From Yamagishiella unicocca (Eukaryota > Chlorophyta > Chlorophyceae > Chlamydomonadales > Volvocaceae), in NCBI GenBank assembly GCA_003116995.1, contig BDSL01000011.1:496001-560000 (forward strand): a DNA stretch of 64,000 nt. Reading direction: 5' to 3'. How positions within the stretch are numbered: position 1 is the stretch's first letter; each line of letters begins with the position of its first letter. Shown here in pieces: positions 12,201 to 21,690 of this stretch. The position numbers were made by a program, and so were the translations under genes. The notes below the pieces were generated by a model. That model ran no database searches. It saw only the letters and a list, made by a program, of their open reading frames with translations, and had not been told where the DNA came from.

Positions 12201-13714
12201 CTTCCCTACCTCTGTGGATGCCCTGGCCGCGCAGCGGTCCGGAGCCCTAAGGGTAGCAGCGCCAGCAGCGCCAGCAGCACCAGCGGCCTGGTTGCCTTCC
12301 GCCTCGCCCCCCAATGGGATGGCTGCGGGTGCGGGCGCTCCAGGGGAGGTGCGGGCTGTGGAGCTGCAGCGGCTGGACGAGGATCGCGACCTGGAGAGGT
12401 GAGCGGCGGGGCGCAGCCGGGGGGGGGGGCCAGATGGTGTAGGGATTGCAGCGGGGAATGGGCGCGGTGTGGGGGATTTCGAGGAAGACCCGTGGACCCG
12501 TGTGCGGGAGGGAGGGAGGCCGGGACGGAGGGGGGGAGGGTTGAAGGCGTCTGCCAAGAGAGGGACAAGCCCCCGCGGGTGCGCGTGCTAGCTGGGGCTT
12601 ATGGTAGCATAGCGTTGGATAGACGCCGGGCGATAGGCGAGGCGGGAGGGCGGGTGAGAGGGAGGTGAGGAGGCGGATGAGAGGGAGGTGAGGAGGCGGA
12701 TGAGAGGGAGGTGAGGAGGCGGATGAGAGGGAGGTGAGGAGGCGGATGAGAGGGAGGTGAGGAGGCGGATGAGAGGGAGGTGAGGAGGCGGATGAGAGGG
12801 AGGTGAGGAGGCGGATGAGAGGGAGGTGAGGAGGCGGATGAGAGGGAGGTGAGGAGGCGGATGAGAGGGAGGTGAGGAGGCGGATGAGAGGGAGGTGCGG
12901 CTGCCTGAAGGCAGCGGCTCTCAATACCAGCGGACCGCCTCTTACTCCCCCTACGCCCCTCTCCGTCTCATCTCCGAAACGCCAACCCACCAATAACTTC
13001 CGTGCCTGATGCCGTACATACGATGCCTGATGCCGTACACACAGGGGCGAGAGCTCCGTCCGCGGCATCGCCCAGGCCGCCATCGCTGACCACCACCACA
13101 GCCACCTCTTCCACCAGCCTCACTGCCCACAGCCACCTCCTCACTGCCCAAAGGGGGGCACGACAGCGGGGCCGTTCGGCGCCGGCAGCCCGGTGGTCGG
13201 ACCCTCCCTCGTAGTTGCAGTTGACTCCAGGGACGACAGCGGCGGGGCCCCGACAGGACCCACTCTTGCCGCCGCAACGGGGGAGTCAACGCCACCCAGA
13301 CGCGCGCCCGCGGTGTTGCCTGTGGGCGAGGTGGAGGCGGTGGAGGGAGATGCCGCTGGGGTACCGGCGCTTCCCGCCGCCGCTGCAGTCGCAGCCGGTG
13401 GCCTTGGCGGTAGCAGAAGCAGCACCCCTCCGTGCATGGGCGGCAGTAGCTCTCGCTCAGGCGCTGGTGGAAGCCGCGGCGTCTTGGCGGGCGGCAGCGC
13501 CGACTCGGAGGCGGACAACGCGTGCGTGATCTGTTACGACAACGAGGCCAGCTGCGTGTTCCTGGAGTGCGGCCACGGCGGCTTCTGCCGGCGCTGCGCC
13601 TACCTGCTGTTCGTGAGGCCGCCCAACGAGTGCCCCACCTGCCGCGCCGTCATCGACCAGGTGGTGGAGATCGACGGGGCGGCGCCAGTGGGCGAGGTGG
13701 CCACGGTCAAGTAG
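6278..13714 (+). CDS. TMEM185/Fragile-X-F-associated-like membrane protein with C-terminal RING finger, second tandem copy
   Basis: Eleven exons join in phase to about 817 aa: 6278-6739, 6955-7056, 7192-7350, 7655-7728, 7834-7948, 9445-9531, 9890-10066, 10999-11205, 11791-11901, 12109-12398 and 13045-13714. After a poorly conserved first ~140 residues come hydrophobic segments at about 142-188, 225-245, 260-305, 310-380 and 393-415. Motifs such as GVISCSWWVVFSP and SSWEVVFMGPFWWFVG are typical of the TMEM185 membrane domain. A basic segment, a low-complexity linker and a C3HC4 RING (about residues 755-794, CVICYDNEAS to CPTC) follow. Plant relatives share this layout, and a membrane-anchored E3 ubiquitin ligase is the inferred activity. 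ATG 6278 is the first in-frame ATG upstream of exon 1 and is uncertain. Introns 5, 7 and 10 are inflated by minisatellites. Confidence 0.75.
8181..9143 (+). repeat. 43-bp minisatellite, about 22 copies, inside intron 5
   Basis: The period is 43 bp; each unit contains GCCCGGGCGAG, then AGAGGTGGGGGG or GGAGGTGGGGGG, then TTGTGGCAGTTCAGGGCGGG. A/G variants cluster in blocks (GAGAG units at the start and again around 8780-9060, GAGGG units elsewhere), and three units have lost one base. It lies between the exons ending at 7948 and starting at 9445. No stop codon occurs in the + strand frames, so it reads open in all three, which is not evidence of coding. Confidence 0.95.
9294..9442 (+). repeat. 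CTGCCGCTG-type triplet repeat before exon 6
   Basis: Imperfect repeats of GCTCTTGCCGCTACTGCT and TGCCGCTGCTGCTGC fill the 3' end of intron 5 and double as its polypyrimidine tract. The AG at 9443-9444 follows directly. Confidence 0.7.
9722..9780 (+). repeat. Dispersed intron motif A, copy 2
   Basis: It shares a ~58-bp block with 1683-1740 (AAGGCTATGCACC, ACTACATT, CCCCAGT, GAGTTACCGGTTCTTT). It sits in the intron between exons 9445-9531 and 9890-10066, which is not the counterpart of the intron holding copy 1. Confidence 0.7.
10276..10612 (+). repeat. 13-bp minisatellite, about 26 copies, in intron 7
   Basis: Near-perfect tandem copies of GTGCTGTCAGGTG; a T-rich variant (CTGTTATGTGG) is found near the end. 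Every unit contains CAGGTGGTG, which resembles a 5' splice site. The array lies between exons 9890-10066 and 10999-11205. Confidence 0.95.
10817..10985 (+). repeat. Duplicated polypyrimidine tract before exon 8
   Basis: About 70 bp of CTTCCTCCACCCTC/CCCGCCCCCC sequence is present two to three times in tandem (including CCCTGCTCGCCCCCCTTCC twice). It forms the pyrimidine-rich 3' end of intron 7, just upstream of the AG at 10997-10998. Confidence 0.75.
12655..12897 (+). repeat. 23-bp minisatellite, about 10 copies, in the last intron
   Basis: The tandem unit contains GGTGAGGAGGCGGATGAGAG and is nearly perfect. Each copy carries GGGAGGTGAGG, a good match to a 5' splice site (AG|GTGAGG). It lies between exons 12109-12398 and 13045-13714; the counterpart intron of the first copy (2151-2469) has none. 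Confidence 0.95.
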
Positions 13715-15435
13715 CGAGGGGCAGGGGGCGCGGGCGGGGGCGAGTGCGTGGTGGGGGCAGGAAGGTGTATGTGGGGCGGTAGCACGGAGGAGAGGGGCGG
13801 CGGCAGGGTCGCCGGTCGTGGCGGGCGGTGTTTGTACAACATTCATAACAGGAACGAAAGCAGGAACGCGGTGGCGCAGGGCTGTGTGTTGAGGGGGAGT
13901 CCAGTCGGGATGTCAGCAGCTGGCGGGTAGCTGTGGGCTGTGCAGCCGGGCGGGCGGCGGGCAGGGAGCTGAGGAGGTTACAGAAAAGAACAGGTTAGCT
14001 GGGGGGTTGCGAGGAAGGCCCGTTAGCTGGGGGTGGGTTCTATAAGAGGATCCGCGAATGGGGGGAAGAGGAGGACGCGCCGCGGCTGGTGCCGCAGCAT
14101 CAGGCGCCGGAGCTGGGGCCACCGCCGCAAGCGCGGAGGTGCATGAGGCGGCCACCAAGTGCGGCGTTTGCAGTGTTGGTGGGGTCCCATGAGGTTGGGA
14201 TGGGATTTTTTTAAGTAAGTGAGGATGAGAGGAAACCTGTGGGTTGGGGATTGGGATTGGCTGTCCATCCCGCGCGGGCTGGCGGGTGGTGCTGGAAGGA
14301 GGGGGATTGCGCTGTCACGACGGAGAGGACGGGCCTGGGTCTCCACGAGTTTTATTAGGCATGCGGGTGTTGCGTAGATTCCTCCCCACCCGCCACGCGA
14401 TGTGCGGTGTCGGTGTGGTTCAGCGGACTGACACACAACGCAGCGTACTGTCACACAACGCGGCGGTTGCATTGATGGGCTTCCATCACTTGGCGGCGTT
14501 GCGGGCCACTTGCGTCCGCCTGCGACTATTCCTGCTAGCACGTATTGCTTGCTAGCGCTGCGAGCAGAGTAGGATAATAATTGGGGGATGCGTGAACTTC
14601 TGCGATACGTATGTATACAGTCCTAATAAAATAGTATAATACGATATGTGCCTCGCACATCATGGCCGGCAATACATAGCTTTGATGATGTCGTGTACCT
14701 ACATTGTCGTACCATATCATATGGTCACGGTTCGACGTGACCACGTGTTCACGTCGCTGCGACGCGTGTTGGCAACATCTTGGATGACGCAACCCCGGGG
14801 TGCTAAATGTTCCGTTGCGTAAGGGGGTGGGTATATATTAGTGTTGATAAGCTGGCCGCAGCTGAGGCGTGGCTTCATAGCTGCGGATGTCAGCGGAGTT
14901 CCCTTCCTCGGGTGGTTGGCTTCTACAGCACCACCAGGGGATTGACCGAAGCCAGGCGGGGTGTTGATCCGTTTCGATGCGAGGGCCCTTTCCGTGCCGT
15001 GGCGCCTACCTGCCCACCATGACCGGGCTCACCGAGAGATGCCGCACGCGGGTGCGCACCTGCAACCAAGCCATCTGAGAGCGTCCAAAGCAAGCATGTG
15101 CTGGCGCAGGGTATGACAGCTGTGACACGGCGTTGCGTGTACTGCTTGTAGGACAACCTGGGGGTTGCTGCTGGCAAGGCTTGACAGATCGGGCGCAAGT
15201 CACAACTCCGGTCGTCCAGCAGGTGCTCAATGTGGCGCGGAGTGGTGCTGCCGTTGAACAGCAGCGAGTGCTGGGTGGGGTTACCGCCAGTCGGGATGTC
15301 GTCATGCCATTGCAGTCGGCGGGAGGAAGACGTCGACTGATGTCGCCGTCCTGCAGTAAGCGGGTTCATGCCCTTTCCAAATTCAGCAAAATAAAATTCT
15401 CCTGCTGAGTAAGACTCTTACTGGTGGGCACTCAG
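13715..15435. other. Region between the second RING gene and the hAT gene
   Basis: The first ~80 bp are almost identical to the 3' flank of the first RING gene (3659-3740), so they are duplicated 3' UTR. Diverged copies of the dispersed GGAAACCCG motif (around 14010 and 14230) and of TATAAGAGGATCCGCGAAT (14041) are present. From about 14560 the DNA is more AT-rich. Upstream exons or promoter of the hAT gene may lie near 15100-15430, but none could be placed. Confidence 0.45.
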
Positions 15436-18059
15436 GCGGAGCACCCCCACAAGTGGCAGTTGGACTGGCCAGCCAGGTGGCCGTGGGCTGAATGCGTGCC
15501 TGCCGACACGAGCAAGGGGGAGGTCCACGACCGGGTGCGCTGCACAATGTGCTCCTTGCGCATGGGGACGGACGACACCTTGGCGGCCCGCACTCAAACT
15601 ATCCAGAGACACGAGGAGTCTGATGCGCACCAAAAATCGGTTACGGGCATCCAGCAGCGGCAGGCCCTGCTGGCGCTTCAGAAACTGCGGAAGACGGGCC
15701 TGCCGCAGCTTTTCGCTCCCGGCAACTCAGAAGCGGAGAAGGCGCGCACCCAGCAGCTTCGTCGCCTCTTCTGCCTGCTGGACCGGGGCCGCCCTGTGAC
15801 GGATTTCACAGCCTCGAAAGAGGAGTTCGAGGTGCTGGGCGTCCCGCACTTTAGCACCACTCACTGGAGCGTCACCTCAGGGTGGGGGCTCGCGGAGGCG
15901 CTGGATGCTGTGATACAGGACAAGGTCAAGGAGCTGGTGGAGGGCGCACGCTTCGTGGCGATTAGCATGGACGAATCTGTCGGCATTGACAAGAAGTCGC
16001 GATTATGCCTGCACGTGTACGTGATGGATGGATGGAGCCGGGCCCCCCTCCTCATCGACGTAAGTATCTAAACTGTTAACTTCGCAAAGGGGGGCTAGGG
16101 CCTACACAGGAGGGTGGAGATATAGGTCGGAAAGGCCGACGAGCGACAACATGATCAGTTCATTAGCCATATACGTTTTCCTTTCTTTGTTTAATGTGTG
16201 TTTTCCTTCTTTGCTCCCCTGGACACCCGCAGCTGGCGCACCTGCAGGAAGCACCGGACGCCGAGTACATCACTCAGGTGGTGCTCGACACGCTGGCTGT
16301 CGAAGCTGGGCTAGGGGAAGCGGAGCTGGCGCGCAAGCTGGTGGCGGTCAGCACCGATGGAGCTAGCGTGATGACTGGTGCTCACACGGGTGTAGCCGTG
16401 CGGCTCAGCAAGACCGCACCTTCCCTCGTCAGCATTCACTGCATGGCGCACCGCACTGACCTCGCGGTCGGCGCGCTTGAGAAGGCGCCCATCGTCAAGG
16501 AAGTCGTGAACGCCATGCAGAGCATCTACAACTACTTCGCGCACAGCGCCAAGCGCTTAAGCAGCTTTCGTGCAGCAGCTGAGGAGGCCGGAACGGCGGG
16601 CAACCGCATGCTACGGAACGTGGAGACAAGGTGCGTAACTTTGGGAACCAGCCAAGGAGTTAATTGCTTCTCAGGACGTAGCATTTATTAGCATACGAAG
16701 CCGGGCACGATTTCCTTTTGTACTTTGCGACCGTGGCGCCACAACCCAATGGACGGTTAGACTTTTGCAACGACGGTTAGACTTTTGCAACGACACTCGA
16801 GACTCGACCCAGCCAGCTCTCGTGATCATGTTGTGCACCCATTTTATGTGTATCTCAGGTGGATTAGCGCGCTGGGGCCGCTCAAGCGCGTGCTGGCTGA
16901 GTTCCGAGCGCTCCTGCTGCTCTTCGACGCGGAGGGTGAGGCCGCGCTGTACCAGCAGCTCAGGGATGCGCACATCTACGTCGCGATGCACGCGCTGGTG
17001 CCAGCGCTGCAGAGCGTCGACATCTTCATCAAGCTCTGCCAGAGCCGTGACCTGTACATCGGCGAGCTGGCTTCAGCGCTTGCGCGCCTCAAGGACCAGC
17101 TCCGCATGATGTACCTCACACCAGCAACCCGCTACCAGACCGTGGAGTTCACCAGCTTCCAGGAGCTGGTGCCCGAGAATGAGGACATTGAGGGCACATG
17201 CTGGGAGTACGGGGGCGAGGACGGCTCTGAGCAGATTGGTATCAGCAGTGGCGGCGTGTTCCATCCATTCACGGCCGTGCCCTCACATGGTGGACGAGGC
17301 GGCCGCGCTCGTGGCGCGCTGCCTGTAGGCCTGACGCCGCTGCTCCTCTCTGACGTCATTACGTCGGTGCAGGCGGCCGTCTCACCGGCTGTCCAGGTGC
17401 TGATCGATGAGCTTACGGAGCGTTTCCCACCGCACCCCCTCCTGAGCGCGATGTCCATTGTCTACAGCGTGTACTGGGAGGACAAGCCAGCGGTGCAGGA
17501 CTTCCAGGCCAAACTTAAGACCATTAAAGACCACTATTGCCAGGAGCGCGTGGGGGCTGACGGCAGCAAGGTGCCGCCGTTGCTTGATGGCACAGTGCTT
17601 GATGGGCAGGCATCGACCTTCGTCAGCGTCATGACGGCGCTGGGCGCCGAGGCTCGCCTCAAGCGGATGCGGGAGCGCACAGCACAGCAGCGGCAGGCAG
17701 CGGTGGAAGGCGAGCAGGCGAGCAAGCGCGCACATCGTGCGATGCTGGAGGACTCGCCGACCTTGCAGCTGTGGCAGCGGATCAGCAACACGCCGGGCAT
17801 TGAGGCCGGGTTGACTGAGTTCATGGCTCTGGCCAAGCTGGTTTTTGTGATGGTGCCGGGGTCAGTTGAGGATGAGAGGCGCTTCTCGGCCATGGCGTTT
17901 GTGCAGGACCCAACCCGCAACCGCCTGGATGGGCACTTGGCGCTGTGCGTGCGCATGTTCACGCAGGATCTGTTTGACCTGCGCACGTTCCCCTTCGAGG
18001 CTGCGCTGGAGAAGTGGAAGGAGAGCAGCAGCAGGGGCCGGTACATGATGAACCGGTAG
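15436..18059 (+). CDS. hAT-superfamily transposase or domesticated hAT-derived protein
   Basis: Three exons join in phase to about 740 aa: 15436-16059, 16233-16630 and 16859-18059. Residues ~35-70 form a CxxC...HxxxxxH zinc finger (CTMC, RHEESDAH) of the BED/TTF-like kind that begins many hAT proteins, preceded by a W-rich stretch. The RNase-H-like core shows ISMDESVG (Asp codon 15970) and VSTDGASVMTG (Asp codon 16356), the usual positions of two catalytic acids, followed by SIHCMAHRTDLAV. The C-terminus has the hAT dimerisation signature (VEDERRFSAMAFVQ, then RNRLDGHLAL). The frame is uninterrupted, so it may be active or domesticated. Position 15436 follows an AG and may be an exon start rather than the true N-terminus; the first ATG inside is at 15547. 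Terminal inverted repeats were not found by eye. Confidence 0.75.
16756..16796 (+). repeat. 20-bp direct duplication in hAT intron 2
   Basis: GACGGTTAGACTTTTGCAAC occurs twice in tandem within the intron between 16630 and 16859. It is probably a small slippage duplication. Confidence 0.7.
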
Positions 18060-18202
18060 ACTTTAGTTGAGCTAGGTGGCCGGCTGTTCATTATCCTATT
18101 TCATGGTTGTTGCAACGATTACAGTGGTGTTGTTACTGTTGGGGGTTGGTCCCACCATTTCCTTTGATGAGCGGGTCTGAGAGCCTGAGACCCTGAGAGA
18201 CC

Positions 18203-18318
18203 GGTATTCGCCCCCCTTTCGAGTTTCGGTATTCGGCCCCCTTTCGAGTTTCGGTATTCGCCCCCCTTTCGAGTTTCGGTATTCGGCCCCCTTTCGAGTT
18301 TCGGTATTCGGCCCCCTG
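18203..18318 (+). repeat. 25-bp tandem repeat, about 4.5 copies, downstream of the hAT gene
   Basis: Copies of GGTATTCGGCCCCCTTTCGA (and GTTTC), with C/G variants at one position, lie 150 bp after the hAT stop codon. The array could mark sequence at the edge of the element. Confidence 0.85.
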
Positions 18319-18359
18319 CCGACAGGTAGAGGCCTACTTCTGTGAGAGGACTTGTAATT

Positions 18360-18402
18360 TAAGGGGGGGGTCTGGGGGGGGCGAAGCCCCCCCAGCGCCT
18401 CA
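18360..18402. repeat. G-run/C-run hairpin
   Basis: A short perfect inverted repeat with core TGGGGGGGGC-GAA-GCCCCCCCA (arms about 18372-18392) is preceded by another G-run. It could be an element end or a stable RNA/DNA hairpin; no function assigned. Confidence 0.5.
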
Positions 18403-18508
18403 CAGAAAAGGAACAGAAAATTAGTCCGGACGGAAAACTCGTTCCTCATAAGTAACCAAATAATTCCCCGGCCAAAACCAAAAAAAATCACTGAGTAAGA
18501 GTGTGTAT

Positions 18509-18603
18509 GCGGGCGGAGGGTTTCGAACCCTCGACCTTAGGATATCCCTAAGTCATACACTTGACATATGAGACCTACGCGCTAACCACTGCGCCACGCC
18601 CGC
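18509..18603 (-). tRNA. tRNA-Met(CAT), elongator type, with 23-nt intron
   Basis: Read on the minus strand, a perfect 7-bp acceptor stem (GCGGGCG with CGCCCGC) encloses a D arm (GCGC-AGTGGTTA-GCGC), an anticodon arm starting TAGGTCTCATA with CAT anticodon, and a T arm (GAGGG-TTCGAAA-CCCTC). Removing 23 nt directly after the position 3' of the anticodon leaves 72 nt, the expected length without CCA. Plant elongator tRNA-Met genes are known to carry an intron at this place. No CCA is encoded. Confidence 0.93.
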
Positions 18604-20345
18604 AGTTTCTGTGTGCCCTCTCACTGGAATTCTACTCCCACGATCAGCGAGCCCGTCATGTCGATTCGCGGCCCGCTGGGTCCTGTAACGCAAGGAATTT
18701 TAAAATTTTGCTGGCCGTCACCACAGCTCGCCCGGATGGCCCGTGGCTCGGCGCCCCCTTCAGCTTGCCCCCGGACATCCACCGGCTTGCCACGAGCCTC
18801 GGTCACCTCCCCCCCCTGTCTGACGTCGCGGACCCCCCCCTGGAGCCGGGCGTCTGGTGCTTCAACGCGCCGCTGTGGGGCAACCCGCTCCTGCCCAACG
18901 CGGGGGCGCCGGGCCGGCGGCCGGGGTTGGAGGCTATCCATGGCCCCCTCACCATGTGCCGCCGCCTGCTGACCGTCGGCGACGCCGTCCGGGTGCAGGA
19001 CGCTATGACCGCGTTTGAGGTGGAGCGCGCCCATGCCCTGGCGACGACGCCGGGCATGGCCATCTTCAGCCGGCTGGCTGAGCGCTGGACGACGCTCGTA
19101 CGGCACGAGCTGGCGCCCTCCGAGCTGGCCATGGGTGCGCTCCAAGATCGCATCGCGGCGCGGGCTGCGGTGGCCGCTCTCCTTTCTGACATCTCGCCCG
19201 CATGGCTCGCTGCTGCTCGCCTGGCGCCCGATGGCCCCGCCCCGCCGTCGCCTGACGAGGTGGATGCTCTCCTCCTTGCTCGCCTGGGGTGGCGGCTGGG
19301 TGTAGACGCCGTGCTGCCCCTCACCTCCTTCACCGTCAAGCTGGGCACCCTGCTCCAGGCGGCGGAACTGGAGCGCCCCAGGCAGGCCTGTCATGCGGCG
19401 TATGTGCGGGAGGCGCTCGGGCTGTCCCCTGCTGTGGCTGCCACGCCCGAGGCGGCCCTTGTGGCGTTACGCGCGGTATGGCGGCGGTTGTGGAAGCGTC
19501 TTAAGTGGGAGCCGCGGTGGAAGGAGGTCCTCTGGCGGCTGGCGGTTGACGGGGTGCCCATGCCGGGCTCCTCCCACCTCCCGCTGGTCCCACCCGAACC
19601 GTGTGCTTGCGGCTGTTACCCCGCTGCAGCGGGTGTGGCCGAGTCGCCGCGCTTGCATCACTTTTGGTCTTGCCCCCTCGTCCGCCCGCTCTGGGATGAA
19701 CTGGAAGTCTGCTGTGGATGCGGGGTCACGCGTGAGCATGTGTGGTTGTGTGTGTCGCCGGATCCGACCACTGTGCTGCAGTGTGTGTGGGATGTGGTGG
19801 CGTTGGCGGCGCTCAACGCGATGGAGTGGGCGCGCCGGTACATACACTCTCATCGGCTCCCCGGCCCCACCCTCCCTGCTGCTATGCGTTCTGGCCTCCT
19901 TGCTAAGTTCTGGGCCTTGCTGCGGGACTTTGCGGGCTTGGGTTTGCCCCGCAAGGACTGGGGTGACGTGGGGGTGGACCACCCATTTTTGTTCGTAACC
20001 GGGGGTCGGCTCATGTGCGCCGTGCCGCCCTAGCTAGCCTGCCTTGGCTGCTGTTTGTTCTTTCGTTCTTTCTTTCCTGGTGCCACCTTTGCTGGTTCGA
20101 GATACGAGTGGTGCGGGTGATGGGCAGGTGAGCCAATGGGGGCTTTTGTGGTGGTTTTGACGCGTAAGGGTGGCCTGCATGGGGCCGTGTCCTGCCGTCG
20201 CTTGTGCTGACTTTGCATGATGCTGTTTGCCTGCTGTTGCCCGTACCCGACCTTGGTTCCGTGTCTCTTCCGCAGTGCTTTCCCGCCGGGATAAGGGCGG
20301 GTGCCGCCTGTCGTGCGGCCACTGTAACGCGGTCTCTCTCTCTCT
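18604..20345 (+). mobile_element. 5'-truncated non-LTR retrotransposon (LINE)
   Basis: The fragment holds the C-terminal part of an ORF2-type protein followed by about 300 bp that resemble a LINE 3' UTR, with TGTAA at about 20324 and a (TC)n tract at 20332-20345. The endonuclease and reverse transcriptase parts are missing, as is typical for 5' truncation on insertion. Its left boundary lies somewhere between the tRNA gene edge (18604) and 18711. No target-site duplication was established by eye. Confidence 0.6.
18711..20033 (+). pseudogene. LINE ORF2 C-terminal fragment with RT zinc-binding (zf-RVT) domain
   Basis: About 440 codons stay open to a stop at 20031-20033. The first part (for example LEPGVWCFNAPLWGNPLL) resembles the linker region after the reverse transcriptase in plant and algal LINEs. 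The last third has the zinc-binding pattern CACGC...HHFWSCPLVRPLWDEL. The open frame also runs back through the tRNA gene, which is coincidence. No own start and no catalytic RT motif, so this is a truncated copy and not a functional gene. Confidence 0.7.
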
Positions 20346-20407
20346 CGAGAGGAAGCGAAGCACCCCGTAGTTCGATGCTCTCGCGAGGTGGTGGAGGCTG
20401 GAGGGAG

Positions 20408-21025
20408 TCAGAAGGCGTGTGCGTGACGCACTGCAGCCAGGAAGGAAGGGTCCTTGGTCAGCTTGTAATCGGAGTTAAGTGGTTTTCGATAAGCGGTCAA
20501 GTTGTGTCTGTGTTGTTGGGGACACGAACAAGTAGCCCTCCCAGGTGGGTGAAGATGCGGGCTGGTCTGGGCCCTGGGAGCCCGCACCCCCCCCCGTGCT
20601 TTCCCCATGCCATGTAGCTGCAACTGTAACAGTGGGTTCCAGTGTCATGGAACCTGGTCACCTCGCCATTCCCCCGTGCTTTGGTATGTGTGCCGGATAC
20701 CCCACCAAAAGCACAGGCAATCACAATTCCTGGTGTCGCGAACAGATTGGCAGGCATGTTTGTGCAAGGGCCTCGTGCACAAGGCATGAATGGCGTACAG
20801 TGGAACAAGGCCATTACAGTGGGCTTCAGCCAAACAGGCGGAACCACTGGCCACATGACCGCCGGCTGTGTGTGGTGGGTGGATGTCAACGTAACGTACG
20901 CCAATGTCATGGTTGTTCCAACAGTGCCAAAGAGTGGTGCGGTCATGGTGGGCGCAAGTAAGCAGCGCCTTCCGGGTGGGGTGAACATTCGGGGTAGCCC
21001 GAGCGCCAAGAGTGTGCGGCAATGA
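20408..21025 (+). pseudogene. Unidentified coding-like fragment, possibly frameshifted
   Basis: The clearest part is an open frame with no recognised family, from about 20690 to a stop at 21023-21025. Its content is unlike the Ala/Gly-rich frames nearby: it includes FVQGPRAQGMNGVQWNKAIT, GCVWWVDVNVTYANVMVVP and SGAVMVGASKQRLPGG, a beta-rich composition. Upstream, a different frame reads VTVGSSVMEPGHLAIPPCF up to about 20700, which suggests a frameshift. No convincing ATG starts the good frame. It could be a broken gene or an exon of an unseen gene; a viral coat-like origin crossed my mind but is not supported. Confidence 0.25.
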
Positions 21026-21690
21026 AACAACTAGCTAGGCACGGGACCGAGTGATTTGGTCGAACCTTAAACTAAGCAAAAGCCTCTAATTTTATGTAAT
21101 CATAATTACACTTTGCTGCCCTGTTCTGCCTACTCTTGTGAAAACCGCCTCCAGTGGCTCACCGTTGGAGCCCCTCAATCCGTACAGCGAATGGCCTGGT
21201 AAATGCGACGAGACGTGCTAAGTCCGCAACACGCGACACATGGAATCTTAATAGATGCTTATGGGCGTGGTGATTGCCCCAACTTTCGCGTTGCTTAGTG
21301 TCGCTGGGCGGTGGCGAGGCCTCGCGGTCCACGCTCCACGGTCGACTGTCCAGGACTGCGCCTCGATGCTCCACAACATACACCCTTTTTTACTTTTTAT
21401 ATAAAACCACTTAGCTAGGTCATATGGCGCTGGTCGGCGGGTCGGCGGGTGAGTGGCGGAGCATCGAGCCTCACAAACCAGACCGGCACCGTCAATCCGA
21501 CCATCAGCAACCCTTTCGAGTAATAAGGCGAACCTCGGTCTGACTCTTAGATACCTTTTCCTCTTCTGCGCCAGTACCCACGCGCTCCCCGCCTCACCTA
21601 GTCGGTGCCGACCCACGGGTTTTCCTCGCATACCCCGCCTCCCCTCCCCTCACTCTACCAAACCTCGCCTGTCATCCGACGTGTCCTCAG
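21026..21690. other. Upstream region/probable 5' intron of the LRR gene
   Basis: AT-rich DNA to about 21420 without recognised features, then sequence ending in a 3' splice site (GTGTCCTCAG at 21681-21690). The dispersed intron motif CGACCCACGGGTTTTCCTCG lies at about 21607-21626, as in other introns here, so 21600-21690 is most likely intronic. The first exon(s) of the LRR gene were not located. Confidence 0.4.

Noticed and set aside
14923..15369. Minus-strand frame of 148 codons upstream of the hAT gene
   Set aside because: No recognisable domain, no splice support, and overlapping + strand frames look equally good or bad.
14560..18500. hAT terminal inverted repeats (tested GTAATCGTTGCAAC near 18115 and AGGATAAT matches near 14570; also CTGAGTAAGA at 15403 and 18491)
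   Set aside because: Matches are only 8-10 bases and do not form a consistent inverted pair with duplicated flanks.
18621..19394. Minus-strand 257-codon frame
   Set aside because: Antisense shadow of the LINE ORF2 fragment.
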